64,000 bases of DNA from Aldehydirespirator sp965205155 (GTDB taxonomy: Bacteria > Actinomycetota > Acidimicrobiia > Acidimicrobiales > Aldehydirespiratoraceae): contig OZ242033.1 in the NCBI GenBank assembly GCA_965205155.1, positions 744,001-808,000 of the forward strand, written 5' to 3'. Under the pieces are notes generated by a model that had not been told where the DNA came from, did not search any database, and saw only the letters and a list, made by a program, of their open reading frames with translations. The first letter of the stretch is position 1. Each line of letters starts with the position of its first letter. The position numbers and the translations under genes were made by a program. This document shows positions 26,393 to 35,668 of this stretch, piece by piece.

Positions 26393-27721
26393 ATGGAACA
26401 TGTGACGGTCGGGATCGACATCGGGACCACCTCGGTGAAGGCGGTCGCAGCCGATGCCGGCGGCAGGGTCCTGGCCCGGGCCCACACCTCTCACCGGGTC
26501 GTGTCGACCGATCCCGGACAGTTCGAGCACGATCCTCAGGGCGCGTGGATTGACGGCGTGCTCAGCGCCTGGGACCAGATGCTGGCGGGCGCCGCCGATC
26601 GATCAATCGCGGCGGTGACCGTCTCGGCCATGGTGCCGTCCATGTGCGGGGTCGACTCGGCTGGCGCCCCGGTCACTCCCGGCCTGCTCTACGGCGACGC
26701 CCGTGGCCGGGGGGTCGGGTCGGGCACTGAGGCCACCGACGGGGAGGCCGTCGGGTTCGCTCGCTGGCTGGCCGCCCGCCGCGGAGTAGAGGCCCTGTGG
26801 CCGGCGCAAGCCGCGGCGAACCATGCCCTGTGCGGCGTGTCCGCCATCGACTCCTCCACCGCCATGGCCATGGCCCCGATGTCCGACGGGCAGGGCTGGG
26901 CGCCCGAGTTGCTCGACGAGATCGGCATGGCCTCGGAGCAGCTCCCCGCCATCAGCCCGGGGGCGGCTGCCGTCGGCGAGCGGGACGGCGCCCTAGTGTC
27001 GGCCGGGACCATCGACGCCCTGGGCGAGCAGCTCGTCGCGCCCTGCGGCGACGCAGGCGACGTGCTGGTGATGTGCGGGACCACGCTGCTGCCGTGGGTG
27101 CTCACCTGTGAGTGGGTAGAGGTCGACGGGTTGTGGACGTTCCCGTCGGCCCGGGCCGGGCTCATGGCCGTGGGTGGGGCCAGCAACGCCGGTGGCCTTT
27201 TCATCGATCGGGTCCGGGCTCTGGTGGGCGATCCGGCCCCGGAGGATCTACTGGCGCTCGGAGCCGGCGACCTGCCGGTGTGGCTGCCCTATCCGAGAGG
27301 GGAGCGCACACCGCTGCATGATCCCGATCGCCGCGCCGAGCTGTTGGACCTGCACGTCGGCCACACCCCGGCCCATGTGCTGATGGCCGCGTACGAGGGG
27401 GCCGGCTTCGTGGTGCGCCACCACATCGAGCTCTCGGGCCTCGATGCCGACCGGATCGTGGCCGTGGGCGGCGGCACCCAGTCGGCGGCGTGGATGCAGT
27501 CACTGGCCGACACCACCGACCTGGTCGTCGACGTGTCGGCCGAGCCCTACGGCGCCGCCCACGGCGCGGCCTATCACAGCAGGGTCACCGCTGGACTGGA
27601 GGCCGACACCTCGCAAGCCCGTCGCTGGGGCCGGGTGTCGCACCGGGTCGAACCGCGTCCCGCACACGCGGCGGCGGCCGAGGGCCGCTACCGCCGCTTC
27701 CGGGAGGGCACCGACCGGTGA
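26393..27721 (+). CDS. FGGY-family carbohydrate kinase (xylulokinase-like)
   Basis: This 442-residue ASKHA-fold kinase phosphorylates a sugar or polyol using ATP. The N-terminal phosphate-1 motif GIDIGTTSVKAVAADAGG, the adenosine region VMCGTTLLPWVL and the C-terminal IVAVGGGTQSAAWMQSLAD are clear. The family FGGY motif proper is degenerate. The stop overlaps the next start (GTGA), so kinase and LLM oxidoreductase are translationally coupled, an unusual pairing. Divergent 2-hydroxyacid dehydrogenase and aldolase genes suggest a sugar-acid or polyol pathway. Confidence 0.9.
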   Translation: MEHVTVGIDIGTTSVKAVAADAGGRVLARAHTSHRVVSTDPGQFEHDPQGAWIDGVLSAWDQMLAGAADRSIAAVTVSAMVPSMCGVDSAGAPVTPGLLYGDARGRGVGSGTEATDGEAVGFARWLAARRGVEALWPAQAAANHALCGVSAIDSSTAMAMAPMSDGQGWAPELLDEIGMASEQLPAISPGAAAVGERDGALVSAGTIDALGEQLVAPCGDAGDVLVMCGTTLLPWVLTCEWVEVDGLWTFPSARAGLMAVGGASNAGGLFIDRVRALVGDPAPEDLLALGAGDLPVWLPYPRGERTPLHDPDRRAELLDLHVGHTPAHVLMAAYEGAGFVVRHHIELSGLDADRIVAVGGGTQSAAWMQSLADTTDLVVDVSAEPYGAAHGAAYHSRVTAGLEADTSQARRWGRVSHRVEPRPAHAAAAEGRYRRFREGTDR

Positions 27722-28629
27722 GGTTCTCGGTGACCTACCCGCTGGCCTCGGGCCGGGCCAGCGCGGAGTTCACCACCCGGCGAGGCGTGGTGGAGTTCGC
27801 CCGGGCGGCCGAGGCGGCCGGCTTCGACGGGATCGGCTTCACCGACCATCCCGCCCCCACCCACCGCTGGATGGCTGCAGGCGGCCACGACGCGCTCGAT
27901 CCCTTCGCCGCGCTGGCCTTCGCCGCCGCGGTGACGGAGCGGCTGCTGCTGATCCCCAACGTAGTGGTGCTCCCGTACCGAAACCCGTTCCTGGTGGCCA
28001 AGTCGGTGGCCACCATCGACGTCCTGTCCGGCGGCCGGTTCGTGCTGGCCGTGGGCACCGGCTACCTCAAGGGTGAGTACCGGGCGCTCGGAGTGGACTT
28101 CGACCAGCGCAACGACCTCTTCGACGAGGCCATCGCGGTCATGCGGGGCGTCTGGACCACCGACGACTTCCGGTACGAGGGCCGCGACTTCACGGCTCAC
28201 GGCCAGACCGTCGGCCCCAGGCCCTCGGGGCGGGTCCCGATCTGGATCGGAGGCAACAGCCGCCTCAGCCGCCGCCGGGCGGCCACGGTGGGCGACGGCT
28301 GGGTCCCGTTCCCCGCCCCCCGCGGATTGGCCACCACGGCGCGGACCCCGCCGCTGGAGACGCTCGACGATCTGCGAGGAATGCTCGACTACCTCTGGCA
28401 TCAGGTAGACGCGGCCGGACGCGACCGGGCCGAGATCGACGTCTCGTTCATGACGACAGCGGGCGGCAACCCCGCCGACAACGACTTCAACCCCGAGGCC
28501 CACCTTGAAGCCCTGGCTGATCTGGCCAGCCTGGGCGTCACCTGGTGCATGGTCCCTATGCCCGGTGACTCGTTGTCCCACGCCATCGAGACTCTCCACC
28601 GCTACGGCGATTCAGTCATCAACGCCTGA
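27718..28629 (+). CDS. LLM-class (luciferase-like) F420- or FMN-dependent oxidoreductase
   Basis: This 303-residue bacterial-luciferase TIM barrel starts at GTG 27718 (VRFSVTYPLASGRA). Family blocks are FARAAEAAGFDGIGFTDHPA, TERLLLIPNVVVLPYRNPF, ATIDVLSGGRFVLAVGTGYL and RVPIWIGGNSRLSRRRAA. Relatives use reduced F420 or FMNH2; many in actinobacteria are TIGR03619-type F420 enzymes. It overlaps the FGGY kinase gene by 4 bp. Its last 18 bp overlap the tiny membrane-protein gene on the opposite strand. Confidence 0.92.
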   Translation: MRFSVTYPLASGRASAEFTTRRGVVEFARAAEAAGFDGIGFTDHPAPTHRWMAAGGHDALDPFAALAFAAAVTERLLLIPNVVVLPYRNPFLVAKSVATIDVLSGGRFVLAVGTGYLKGEYRALGVDFDQRNDLFDEAIAVMRGVWTTDDFRYEGRDFTAHGQTVGPRPSGRVPIWIGGNSRLSRRRAATVGDGWVPFPAPRGLATTARTPPLETLDDLRGMLDYLWHQVDAAGRDRAEIDVSFMTTAGGNPADNDFNPEAHLEALADLASLGVTWCMVPMPGDSLSHAIETLHRYGDSVINA

Positions 28630-28812
28630 CTCATCCGGGTCGGTCAGCTGTCCGCTGCGGGCGAGCGTCATGATGAGGCCGTCGACCTTCGCTTCAAGCC
28701 GCTCTAAGCGAGTAGTCATGTCGGATCGCAGCCACGCGAACGCGGTGGCGAAGGCGCCGAAGGCAGCCGTCAGCAGCACCCCGATGATGGTGGCGGTGAT
28801 CGTCGGGTCCAT
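28612..28812 (-). CDS. Tiny membrane protein (family member 3)
   Basis: This 66-residue product begins MDPTITATIIGVLLTAAFG, then AFAWLRSDMTTRLERLEAKV and ends ARSGQLTDPDESGVDD. It matches the pair at 6442-6898 throughout: the MDP start, a single membrane helix, the LRSD junction, a short coiled coil and an LTDP tail. The frame continues upstream to 28848, but the homology and promoter place the start at the ATG at 28812. No Shine-Dalgarno is visible, consistent with leaderless expression. Function unknown. Confidence 0.75.
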   Translation of the reverse strand: MDPTITATIIGVLLTAAFGAFATAFAWLRSDMTTRLERLEAKVDGLIMTLARSGQLTDPDESGVDD

Positions 28813-28819
28813 GGTGGGC

Positions 28820-28848
28820 AAGTTAGCAGAGTGCGCCTTGAAATACAA
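28820..28848 (-). promoter_or_regulatory. Predicted leaderless promoter of tiny membrane-protein member 3
   Basis: Read on the minus strand, TTGTAT (28848-28843) and TAACTT (28825-28820) are 17 bp apart, and the -10 box ends 7 nt before the ATG at 28812. This repeats the architecture seen before the homologue at 6442. The spacer to the divergent amidohydrolase (28925) is AT-rich, with GATAAT-like sequence facing that gene. Confidence 0.5.
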
Positions 28849-28924
28849 CTATATTCATGGAACATATTGATAATGGTGGTCATGGCAGGGCTCGCCTTCC
28901 GGGGTGGCCGGTAGCATCGAAGCG

Positions 28925-30127
28925 ATGGCAGAGCGACCAGACCTCGGGTTCAGGGCGTTCGATGTGGACGAGCACTACTACGAGGCCCCCGACGCCTTCA
29001 TCCGCCACATCGACCCTTCCATGAAGAAGCGCTGCATGCAGTGGGCTGAGATCGACGGCCGGAAGCGCTTCATGGTGGCGGGCAAGGTCAACAAGTTCAT
29101 CCCCAACCCCACCTTCGACCCCATCGCCAAGCCGGGAAGCCTCGAGGACTACTTCCGGGGCCGCAATCTTGAGGGACGCGACATCGCGGCGATGTTCGGC
29201 GAGCTCGATCCCCTCGACGACCACCCCGGCTTCCGGGACCGGGATGCCCGGGTGGCACTGATGGACCGCCAGGGCTTGGAGTCGGTGCTGCTGTTCCCCA
29301 CCCAGGGCGTCGGCATGCAGGAGGCGCTCAAGCGGGACATACCGGCATTGCACGCCGCCTTCAGCGCGTTCAACACGTGGCTCGGCGAGGACTGGGGCTT
29401 CGACCGCGACGGCCGTATCTTCGCGGCGCCCATGCTCACCTTCGCCGATCCGGAGCTGGCCGTGGCCGAACTGGAGCGTCTGCTCGGGATGGGCGCCCGC
29501 ATCGTGTGCACCGTCCCGGGGCCGGTGCCCACCGGCAGCGGCTACCAGTCGCCGGGCATGGCCGACTACGACCCCATCTGGGCCCGGCTGGAGGAGGCCG
29601 GCGTGCCTCTGGCCATGCACGCCGGGCTCAACGGCACCGTCCAGTACGGCAAGGTGTGGGAGCCGTCCCGGGGCCAGTTCGAGGCGTTCAAGCACATGGC
29701 CTTCCCGCTGGTGGCCTTCTCGGACCGCTCGATCTCGGACACCTTCGCGGCCCTGATCTGCCATGGCGTGCTCGACCGCTTCCCTGCTCTGCGCCTGGCC
29801 ACCATCGAGAACGGGGCCATGTGGGTTCCCGACCTGCTGCGCAACCTCAAGATCTGTCACGGCAAGATGCCGTGGGAGTTCGAGCGCCACCCGGTGGAGG
29901 CCTTCATCGAGAACGTGTGGGTGTCGCCCTACTTCGAGGACGACATGGCCCTCATCAAGGACTGCATCGGGGCCGACCGGATGCTGTTCGGCTCCGACTA
30001 CCCCCACGCCGAGGGTCTGGCCGAGCCGGCCTCGTATCTGGACGACATCGCCGGCTTCAGCGACGACGAGGTCCGCAAGGTGATGCGCGACAACGCCTAC
30101 GAGTTGCTGTCAGCCTCGTCCCGCTAG
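28925..30127 (+). CDS. Amidohydrolase-2 family metal-dependent hydrolase
   Basis: This 400-residue amidohydrolase resembles the one at 2725-3903 along its length: FRAFDVDEHYYEAPDAFIRH at the N-terminus, KFIPNPTFDPIAKPGS, the barrel histidine in AMHAGLNG, CHGVLDRFPALRLATIENG and FGSDYPHAEGL with the catalytic aspartate. ATG 28925 (MAERPDLGF) is chosen over the GTG at 28904. Probable hydrolase or decarboxylase of an unidentified compound. A divergent amidohydrolase of a different subfamily follows on the other strand. Confidence 0.9.
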   Translation: MAERPDLGFRAFDVDEHYYEAPDAFIRHIDPSMKKRCMQWAEIDGRKRFMVAGKVNKFIPNPTFDPIAKPGSLEDYFRGRNLEGRDIAAMFGELDPLDDHPGFRDRDARVALMDRQGLESVLLFPTQGVGMQEALKRDIPALHAAFSAFNTWLGEDWGFDRDGRIFAAPMLTFADPELAVAELERLLGMGARIVCTVPGPVPTGSGYQSPGMADYDPIWARLEEAGVPLAMHAGLNGTVQYGKVWEPSRGQFEAFKHMAFPLVAFSDRSISDTFAALICHGVLDRFPALRLATIENGAMWVPDLLRNLKICHGKMPWEFERHPVEAFIENVWVSPYFEDDMALIKDCIGADRMLFGSDYPHAEGLAEPASYLDDIAGFSDDEVRKVMRDNAYELLSASSR

Positions 30128-30211
30128 TCCGCCGCCGTCCGTCCTCGCAATTGATGGCGAAACCGCCCGTATAGGGCCATTATCCGCATCAATTTCGGCC
30201 GGTGGCGGTGA

Positions 30212-31486
30212 TCAGCGGGTCTTGACGGCGAAGTCCTGGAGGGACGTGTTCTTGCCGCCGTGGCGGCCGGTGTCGCGAGACTGGATCGACACGTCATGGC
30301 CGGTCACTGAGGCCCGCAGCGCCCCCACGGTGCACTCGGAGCGGTCGAGCACCGAGAACGGTTCGTAGTTGAACCAGTCCATGGCGTTGAGGTGGGTGAT
30401 CCGGTCGACGTCGGAGTCGGGCACGCCGTCGAACACCTCCACCAGCTCTTCGGGGGCCTCGGGCCAGTTCGAGTCCGAGTGGGGGTAGTCCATCTCCCAG
30501 CAGATGTTGTTGATCCCGATCTCGTGGCGCAGCGCCACCCCCACCGGGTCGGAGATGAAGCAGGTGAGGAAGTTGCGCCGGAACACGTCGCTGGGCTTGA
30601 GGTCGCCGAAGGACTGGCCGGTCCAGAGGTGGTGCATGTCGTAGGTCTTGTCGGCCCGGTCCATGAAGTACGGCACCCAGCCGGAGCCGCCCTCCGACAG
30701 GGCGATCTTGAGGCCCGGATACCGCCTCGGCACCGTCGACCACAGGAGGTCCGAGGCCGCGATCGACGTGTTCATGGGCTGCATGTGGATCATCACGTCC
30801 ATGGGGGCGTCGGGGGCGCTGACCACCATCTGGCCGGACGATCCCAGGTGGATGGACAGCACCGTGCCGCAGTCGACCAGGGCCTCCCACAGCGGGTTCC
30901 AGCAGTGGTCGTGGAAGCTGGGCTGGCCCAGCGGCACCGGGTTCTCGGTGAACGTCATCGAGTGGCATCCCAGCTCCGACACCCGGCGCACCTCGGCCGC
31001 GCACTCCTCCGCCGACCAGATCATGGGCAGGGCCATGGGGATGAACCGGCCCGGATAGGCGCCGCACCACTCACCGATGTGCCAGTCGTTGTAGGCCCGT
31101 ATCAGGTCGGCCGCGAAGTCCTTGTCGGGGTGGTTGGCGAACAGCCGTCCGGCGAAGCCGGGGAACGACGGGAAGCACATCGATCCGAGCACTCCGCCCG
31201 CGCTCATGTCCTTGACTCGCTCGTGGACGTCGTAGCAGCCGGGCCGGATCTCGTCGAAGCTGGTCGGCTCGATGCCGTACTCCTCCTTGGGCCGGCCGGC
31301 CACGGCGTTGAGGCCGATGTTGGGGATGATCGAGCCGTTGAACGTCCACACGTCGTCGCCGTTGTCGGTGTGGAGGATCTTGGGGGCCTCGTCGCGCCAT
31401 TTGGCCGGCAGGTGGGCGTCGAACATGTCGGGCGGCTCGCACAGGTGGTCGTCGACGCTCACCAGGATCATGTCGTTCATGTCCAT
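30212..31486 (-). CDS. Amidohydrolase-2 family protein, second subfamily
   Basis: This 424-residue amidohydrolase starts MDMNDMILVSVDDHLCEPPD, with the first metal motif DDHLCEP. It contains SIHLGSSGQM with a barrel histidine, IALSEGGSGWVPYFMDRAD, and ends the barrel with CWEMDYPHSDSNWP, where the aspartate of DYPHSD is the usual catalytic residue. It lies 31 bp upstream of nothing but downstream of an acyl-CoA ligase gene on the same strand (31518-33221), so the ligase and this enzyme form a two-gene unit. Substrate unknown. Confidence 0.9.
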   Translation of the reverse strand: MDMNDMILVSVDDHLCEPPDMFDAHLPAKWRDEAPKILHTDNGDDVWTFNGSIIPNIGLNAVAGRPKEEYGIEPTSFDEIRPGCYDVHERVKDMSAGGVLGSMCFPSFPGFAGRLFANHPDKDFAADLIRAYNDWHIGEWCGAYPGRFIPMALPMIWSAEECAAEVRRVSELGCHSMTFTENPVPLGQPSFHDHCWNPLWEALVDCGTVLSIHLGSSGQMVVSAPDAPMDVMIHMQPMNTSIAASDLLWSTVPRRYPGLKIALSEGGSGWVPYFMDRADKTYDMHHLWTGQSFGDLKPSDVFRRNFLTCFISDPVGVALRHEIGINNICWEMDYPHSDSNWPEAPEELVEVFDGVPDSDVDRITHLNAMDWFNYEPFSVLDRSECTVGALRASVTGHDVSIQSRDTGRHGGKNTSLQDFAVKTR

Positions 31487-31517
31487 AGGGGACCTTCCTT
31501 GTGGCTCGGCCTATGGC

Positions 31518-33221
31518 CTATTCCTCGATGAAGTCGTAGTCGGCGTCACCCTGCACGACTTGCTTGAGGATCTTGCCGGTGGCGTTCCGGGGCAGCGGCT
31601 CGGTCCGCAACTCCCAGAGGGCCGGAACCTTGATGTCGGCCAATGTATCGGCCACCCAGGACTCCAGTTCTCTGGTCAGGTCCTCGGCGGGACGGTCGTC
31701 GGCGACCACCACGACCGCTTTGACCTCCTGGCCCAGCTCCCGGTGCTCAACGCCGAGCACGGCCGACTCGGCTACCGAGGGGTGGGCGTCGAGGCGCTGC
31801 TCGATCTCGGCGGGATAGATGTTCTCGCCGCCGCGGATGATGAGGTCGCTGCGCCGGCTCACAAGGAACAGCAACCCGTCGCGGACGTAGCCGTAGTCGC
31901 CGGTGCGCAGCCAGCCGTCGCGGATGGTCTCCGCGGTGGCGGCGGGGTCGTTCCAGTAGCCGGGCGTGACCATCGGGCCGGACAGGCAGATGTTGCCGAC
32001 CTCGCCCTCGGGCAGCTCGCGCCCATCGTCGTCGGTGATGCGCACGCCGACGATGGGCAGGGGGTAGCCGACCGAGTCGGGATGGGCCTTGAGCACGTCG
32101 TCGGCTGCGCTGGTGGCCAGGCCCGAGCTCTCGGTCAGCCCGTAGCCGACGGTGACGGTGACGCGGGCGTGGGGCAGGGCGCTGCGGCACGTCTCCTGGA
32201 GCTCCGGCGACCACAGGGACCCGCCGCCGCCGATGCTCACCACCGACGACGTGTCGTAGTCGCCGAGGCGGGGATGCTCGATCAGCCTCCAGACCTGGGT
32301 GGTCACTCCCGACCATCGGGCGATGCCGTGCTCCTCGGTGAGTCGCAGGATCTTCTCGGCGTCGTAGCGGCCGGTGGTCCACAGATGGTTGAAGCCGGCG
32401 CCGACGGCCATCACCGCGCAGGCGTGCAGGCCGGACACGTGGAACAGAGGGCTGCATGCCAGAGTCGGCCCGCCGACGTCCATCGACTCGCCCGGGAAGC
32501 GCAGGAACTGGCGGGCGCCGATCATGTACGCGCAGGTCAGGTAGGCGAAGAAGTTGCGCTGGGTCTGGATGGCGCCCCGGGGTCTGCCGGTCGTGCCCGA
32601 GGTGAAGAGGATGGCGGCCGGATCGTCGACGGCAATCGGGCAGTCGGGGAGGGGAGAGCCGGCGTGGGCATCGATCAGGCCGTCGATCGTCGCGGCCGCG
32701 TCCGGATCGGGGTCCATGGCGATCACCGGCACGCCCGGGTCATGGGCGAGGCGCTCGAGGCGGCGGCGGTCGGCGATCAGCACCTTGGGCTCGGTCAGCT
32801 CCAACCCGTAGCGGATCTCGTCGCCCTTCCACCAGCCGTTCATGGCCACTGCGACGGCCCCGGCGCTGACCGTTCCCCAGAATGCCTGGATCCAGCCCGG
32901 CTGGTTGGAGCCCAGCAGGGCCACCCGGTCGCCGGGCTCCACTCCGTAGCGCTGGGAGAGGGCGGCGGCCACTGCCGCGGCGTGGTCGATGTTCTCGGCG
33001 AAGGTGGCGCTGCGGCCGTCGTCGAAGAGGTAGTAACGGGCCGAGCCGTCGCCCCCGTGATTCGCCGAGGCGGCGAGCAGGTCTCGCAGGCTCTGGTGGG
33101 GGCCGGCCACCACGCCCATCTCCATGCCGCCGACCTTCTCGGTGACGATCTCGAAGAATCCGCCGGGGCCGGTGAGGGCGGCGTCGGCCTCCGCGATGGT
33201 CATCGCAGGCTGCTGGGTCAT
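31518..33221 (-). CDS. AMP-dependent acyl-CoA synthetase/ligase
   Basis: This 567-residue adenylate-forming enzyme has ILFTSGTTGRPRGAIQTQRN as its ATP/AMP motif, a GYGLTESSG acceptor motif, LRTGDYGYV, and the C-terminal RRSDLIIRGGENIYPAEIE hinge followed by LPRNATGKILKQV with the catalytic lysine. It activates a carboxylic acid to acyl-CoA. The ATG at 33221 (MTQQPAMTI) is preferred; an in-frame upstream start would add nine residues. It is followed by the amidohydrolase at 30212-31486 on the same strand and diverges from the P450 at 33262 across 40 bp. Confidence 0.93.
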   Translation of the reverse strand: MTQQPAMTIAEADAALTGPGGFFEIVTEKVGGMEMGVVAGPHQSLRDLLAASANHGGDGSARYYLFDDGRSATFAENIDHAAAVAAALSQRYGVEPGDRVALLGSNQPGWIQAFWGTVSAGAVAVAMNGWWKGDEIRYGLELTEPKVLIADRRRLERLAHDPGVPVIAMDPDPDAAATIDGLIDAHAGSPLPDCPIAVDDPAAILFTSGTTGRPRGAIQTQRNFFAYLTCAYMIGARQFLRFPGESMDVGGPTLACSPLFHVSGLHACAVMAVGAGFNHLWTTGRYDAEKILRLTEEHGIARWSGVTTQVWRLIEHPRLGDYDTSSVVSIGGGGSLWSPELQETCRSALPHARVTVTVGYGLTESSGLATSAADDVLKAHPDSVGYPLPIVGVRITDDDGRELPEGEVGNICLSGPMVTPGYWNDPAATAETIRDGWLRTGDYGYVRDGLLFLVSRRSDLIIRGGENIYPAEIEQRLDAHPSVAESAVLGVEHRELGQEVKAVVVVADDRPAEDLTRELESWVADTLADIKVPALWELRTEPLPRNATGKILKQVVQGDADYDFIEE

Positions 33222-33261
33222 GTGCCCGACACTACTGGAAGCGGTCACTTAGGCTGCCGGC

Positions 33262-34518
33262 GTGGAGGGCGGCGACACCATCGATGTAGACCATCAGGCC
33301 CCGAGCTTCATCGCCGACCGCCACCGGCACTACGCGGAGCTGCGGGACCGCTGCCCGGTCGTGTTCAACCAGCACTACGGGGGCTTCTGGATGGTCACCG
33401 ACTACGAGTCGGTGGCCGCGGTGGCCCGCGACAACGACACCTTCGCCCATAAGTACGAGCCCGACTCCGACGACGGGATCTCCTACCACGGGATCTGCGG
33501 CATTCCCCGGCCGCCGTATGTGCCCCGCATGGGCGTGTCGGAGATCGACGGGCCCGAGCACGCGGACCTGCGCCGGGTGTTGAACCCCCTCATGACCCCC
33601 CGGGTCGTCGAGCGCCAGCGACCGAGGATGGAGGCGGTGTCGGCCTGGTTCCTGGACCAGATCACTGAGTCGGGCGCGGCCGACCTGGTCCTCGACTACG
33701 CCACGCCGGTGCCGGCGGTGCTGACCCTCGAGCTGATGGGCATGGAGTCGTCCAACTGGAGGCACTACGCCGACTTCTTCCACGCCACCTCGTCCTTCGA
33801 GCCCTCCGATGAGAGATTCCGCGGCGCGGTGGCCTGCCGCGACGACATGTGGGCCGAACTGGCCGGATTCGCTGCCTTCCGCCGGGCCAATCCGGCCGAC
33901 GACGTCACGACCGCCCTGGTGACCGCGGTCATCGATGGGCGGCCCCTGACCGACGACGAGATCACCGGGATCATGTGGAACCTGGTGGCCGGCGGTCTCG
34001 ACACCACCACGTCGCTGGTCTCATGGGGCCTGCACTACCTGGGAACCCATCCTGCCGACCGGACCCGCCTGACCGGTGATCCCGGCCTGATCGGCGGTGC
34101 GGTGGAGGAGTTCCTGCGCTTCTACAGCCCCAGCGAGACGCTCACCCGCACCGCCACCCGCGATGTGGAGCTGGGAGGCCGCCGGATCCGCCGGGGCGAT
34201 GTGGTGTTCATCAGCTGGGTGGCGGCCAACCACGATCCGTCGGCGTTCGACAGTGCCGGGGAGGTGCGCATCGACCGTGCCGTCAACAAGCATCTGGCCT
34301 TCGGGCTGGGCGGCCACCGCTGCATCGGGTCGTCGATAGCCCGCATCGAGTCGGAGCTGATGCTGGGCGACGTGCTGAGACGCATCGGCGACTACGAGAT
34401 CGACACGGACGGCTTCAAGCCCTATCCGGGGAACCTGCTAATGACCGGTGTGGTGTCGATGCCGGTCACATTCACTCCGACGGCCCGCTCCGGAGCCGCC
34501 GATCCCTTCGGCTGCTAG
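33262..34518 (+). CDS. Cytochrome P450
   Basis: This 418-residue P450 has the I-helix AGGLDTTT (about 243-250), ExxR as EEFLR (282-286) and the haem loop FGLGGHRCIG with Cys354. The GTG at 33262 is the only reasonable start. It diverges from the acyl-CoA ligase, suggesting a common inducer. The last 47 bp overlap, on the opposite strand, the end of the UPF0104 gene. No ferredoxin is encoded beside it. Substrate unknown. Confidence 0.93.
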   Translation: MEGGDTIDVDHQAPSFIADRHRHYAELRDRCPVVFNQHYGGFWMVTDYESVAAVARDNDTFAHKYEPDSDDGISYHGICGIPRPPYVPRMGVSEIDGPEHADLRRVLNPLMTPRVVERQRPRMEAVSAWFLDQITESGAADLVLDYATPVPAVLTLELMGMESSNWRHYADFFHATSSFEPSDERFRGAVACRDDMWAELAGFAAFRRANPADDVTTALVTAVIDGRPLTDDEITGIMWNLVAGGLDTTTSLVSWGLHYLGTHPADRTRLTGDPGLIGGAVEEFLRFYSPSETLTRTATRDVELGGRRIRRGDVVFISWVAANHDPSAFDSAGEVRIDRAVNKHLAFGLGGHRCIGSSIARIESELMLGDVLRRIGDYEIDTDGFKPYPGNLLMTGVVSMPVTFTPTARSGAADPFGC

Positions 34519-35668
34519 CTGGCAGTTCCTCCCGCACGAGCACGGTTGCCGACCAGAGCCCCGGGATCACCGGCAGCCAGAAGGCGAACACCCGGTGGGC
34601 CACCACTCCCAGCAGGGCGACCTCGATCGGCACCCCGACGGCGGCCAGGGTGAATGTCGTGGCCGCGTCCACGCCCCCGGTCGCGATCAGGGGGATGGGC
34701 ACCGACTGGGCCAGGTATCCCATCACGTAGGCAACCACGATGGCGGCCACCGAGACGGTCATGCCGAATGCCCGCAACGCGGCCCACAGGCTCACAAGGT
34801 CTCCGGCCCAGTACAGCAGGGCCCAGGCCAGGAGCCGGCGACCGTCTGCCGTGTGCGTGCACTCCTGCACCCGGGCTGCCGCCGAGACGCCGACGGCGAG
34901 GGCCCGACGGAGCCGGGACCCGTCCTCAACCTGTGTGAAGCGGGCCCTGCGCTGGGGCTGGATGAACCAGCGAGCCAGCGCGATCAGCGCGGCCAAACCG
35001 GCCAGCCAACTCACGGCCATGGCGAGGGGCACCGCCGGATCCAGCAGACCCACCAGCGCGCCCAGCCAACCCAGGACGCCGAACACGAAGTACACCGCGG
35101 TGTTGAGCGTGATGAGCTGCAGCATGGCGTTCCGCTTGGAGAACCCCAGCCGGCGGAACACCCAGAACGTGAACGCCATCCCGGCTGCGCCGCCGGCGGC
35201 CACGAGCTGGGTGAGGCCGAAGCCGGCCAGGGCCACCTTCAGCGAGTACCAGAACCCCACCCGGGGCACGATGCCGTCCGGAGGTTCGAGGAGGTCTCGG
35301 CTGCCGGCTACCGACATGCGGAACGCTCCGGCGTAGCCGACGAAGACTCCGATCTGGCCCACCGCGCACAGACCGAGCCAGCCCCAGGTCGCCCCGCTGA
35401 CGGTGTCGCCCAACTTGGTGAACCCGGCCAGCCGGCCGATGGACACCACCAGAACGGTGGTCACGATCACGGCCACCCCGACGGTCAGGATCACCTGTGC
35501 GGGCCGCAGCGCTCTCAGGGCTTCCAGCCGGCTCACCGCAGCCGGCGACATGGCCTCGGCCTCGGTCGGCGGCATGGCCTCGGCCTCGGTTGGCGGCTGC
35601 TCCTGCGTCGGTGGCTGATCCTGCAGCTCGCGTGGGGTTGCGTCGTCGGCGGGAGTATGACCGCTCAT
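34472..35668 (-). CDS. UPF0104/YbhN-like lysylphosphatidylglycerol-synthase-type TM protein
   Basis: This 398-residue protein has a soluble N-terminus with a duplicated PPTEAEAM segment (about residues 24-40), then about eight membrane helices. The family motifs are GLTQLVAAGGAAGMAFTFW, VSIGRLAGFTKL and SVPIPLIATGGVDAATTF near the end. It matches the flippase-like domain found in MprF and AglD-associated proteins, thought to move or modify lipids at the inner membrane. It is the third gene of an operon whose starts and stops overlap by ATGA, after an acyltransferase and a PAP2 phosphatase. Confidence 0.88.
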   Translation of the reverse strand: MSGHTPADDATPRELQDQPPTQEQPPTEAEAMPPTEAEAMSPAAVSRLEALRALRPAQVILTVGVAVIVTTVLVVSIGRLAGFTKLGDTVSGATWGWLGLCAVGQIGVFVGYAGAFRMSVAGSRDLLEPPDGIVPRVGFWYSLKVALAGFGLTQLVAAGGAAGMAFTFWVFRRLGFSKRNAMLQLITLNTAVYFVFGVLGWLGALVGLLDPAVPLAMAVSWLAGLAALIALARWFIQPQRRARFTQVEDGSRLRRALAVGVSAAARVQECTHTADGRRLLAWALLYWAGDLVSLWAALRAFGMTVSVAAIVVAYVMGYLAQSVPIPLIATGGVDAATTFTLAAVGVPIEVALLGVVAHRVFAFWLPVIPGLWSATVLVREELPASSRRDRRLRSGPSE

